Positions 6,030 through 6,108 of a stretch of DNA of 6,108 nt are shown piece by piece. Below the pieces are notes generated by a model that was given only the letters and a program-made list of their open reading frames with translations, was not told the origin of the DNA and searched no databases. The DNA is from Aquificaceae bacterium (GTDB lineage Bacteria > Aquificota > Aquificia > Aquificales > Aquificaceae). Both the position numbers and the translations under genes were made by a program. Each line of letters opens with the position of its first letter. The stretch's first letter is position 1. The DNA lies in assembly GCA_015490115.1 (NCBI GenBank), contig WFYM01000083.1, forward strand, positions 1 to 6,108. Reading direction: 5' to 3'.

Positions 6030-6038
6030 ATTATATCA
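6030..6038 (-). promoter_or_regulatory. yajR: Extended -10 promoter element 9 nt before the yajR start (possible leaderless promoter)
   Basis: Read on the - strand the region is TGATATAAT: a perfect TATAAT (6035-6030) with the TG of an extended -10 (6038-6037). Nine bases, ATACCTTCC in the first part of a pyrimidine-rich run, separate it from the ATG at 6020, so transcription would begin at about 6022-6024. No Shine-Dalgarno is present between the upstream stop and the ATG. No clear -35 is seen at 16-18 nt. The TGA of the probable upstream gene coincides with the TGA of this element, so the box lies in the only non-coding stretch available. Confidence 0.45.
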
Positions 6039-6108
6039 GGAGCTTTCGAGGGAATACTTTATGATCTCGAGCAGGGTAAGGAGGGTCCTCTTTACGTCCT
6101 CTTTGTTC
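6036..6108 (-). CDS. Probable C-terminal end of an unidentified protein; gene continues beyond the window
   Basis: On the - strand, a frame open from the right edge (first whole codon at 6107) gives 23 residues, NKEDVKRTLLTLLEIIKYSL and then ESS, ending with TGA at 6038-6036. The residues form a convincing amphipathic helix and the codons (AAG, AGG, ACC, CTC, GAG, GAC) agree with the GC-rich neighbours. It would lie 15 nt upstream of yajR on the same strand, an operon-like spacing. It is too short to assign to a family. A competing reading is a + strand gene starting at 6019, discussed among the rejected items. Confidence 0.45.
   Translation of the reverse strand, partial: NKEDVKRTLLTLLEIIKYSLESS

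Noticed and set aside
6019..6108. + strand gene starting MGKVLYQELS, open to the window edge
   Set aside because: It would start within the yajR start codon head to head with no intergenic space, and the - strand frame ends neatly just before the yajR promoter box. Kept only as an alternative.

Overview
The window reads as a piece of a bacterial chromosome from a thermophile, most likely a member of the Aquificota or a similar deep-branching lithotroph. This placement is inference. It rests on heavy use of AGG/AGA for Arg, ATA for Ile and CTC/CTT for Leu, purine-rich coding strands, a bacterial archaemetzincin, and an ATP sulfurylase with the cysteine-rich zinc motif. No rRNA or other phylogenetic marker is present to confirm it.

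The window has two parts of very different base composition. Part one (1 to about 1690) is AT-rich, with AAA, GAA, ATA, TTA and CTT codons. It holds the C-terminal third of ATP sulfurylase (sat, cut by the left edge), then a short intergenic region with an extended -10 promoter. After that comes a shortened FAD/NAD(P) disulfide oxidoreductase of the dihydrolipoamide dehydrogenase / glutathione reductase class. Part two (about 1690 to 6108) is GC-rich. It starts with purL (small-type FGAM synthase subunit), followed with almost no spacing by lspA (lipoprotein signal peptidase) and an archaemetzincin gene, all on the + strand as one operon. On the - strand a YajR-type MFS transporter converges on the archaemetzincin gene and overlaps its 3' end by 30 nt. 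At the right edge there is probably the C-terminal end of one more - strand gene.

Sample 60-base rows show the contrast. Row 781-840 (inside the oxidoreductase gene) has 15 G+C, and row 1561-1620 has 21. Row 1741-1800 (inside purL) has 36, and row 2341-2400 has 38. The switch falls between the oxidoreductase stop codon and the first codons of purL, which suggests that the sulfur-related block was acquired separately or sits at an island edge.

The + strand operon mixes housekeeping jobs: purine synthesis, lipoprotein maturation, and a metalloprotease of uncertain role. The AT-rich pair points to sulfur metabolism (Sat) beside a thiol/disulfide flavoenzyme. No mobile element, CRISPR array, tRNA or rRNA was seen. 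The features most worth a second look are the composition break, the oddly reduced and NADP-like flavoprotein next to sat, and the two genes without a Shine-Dalgarno (purL, yajR) that each carry a perfect TATAAT exactly 9 nt before the start codon, which suggests leaderless transcripts.
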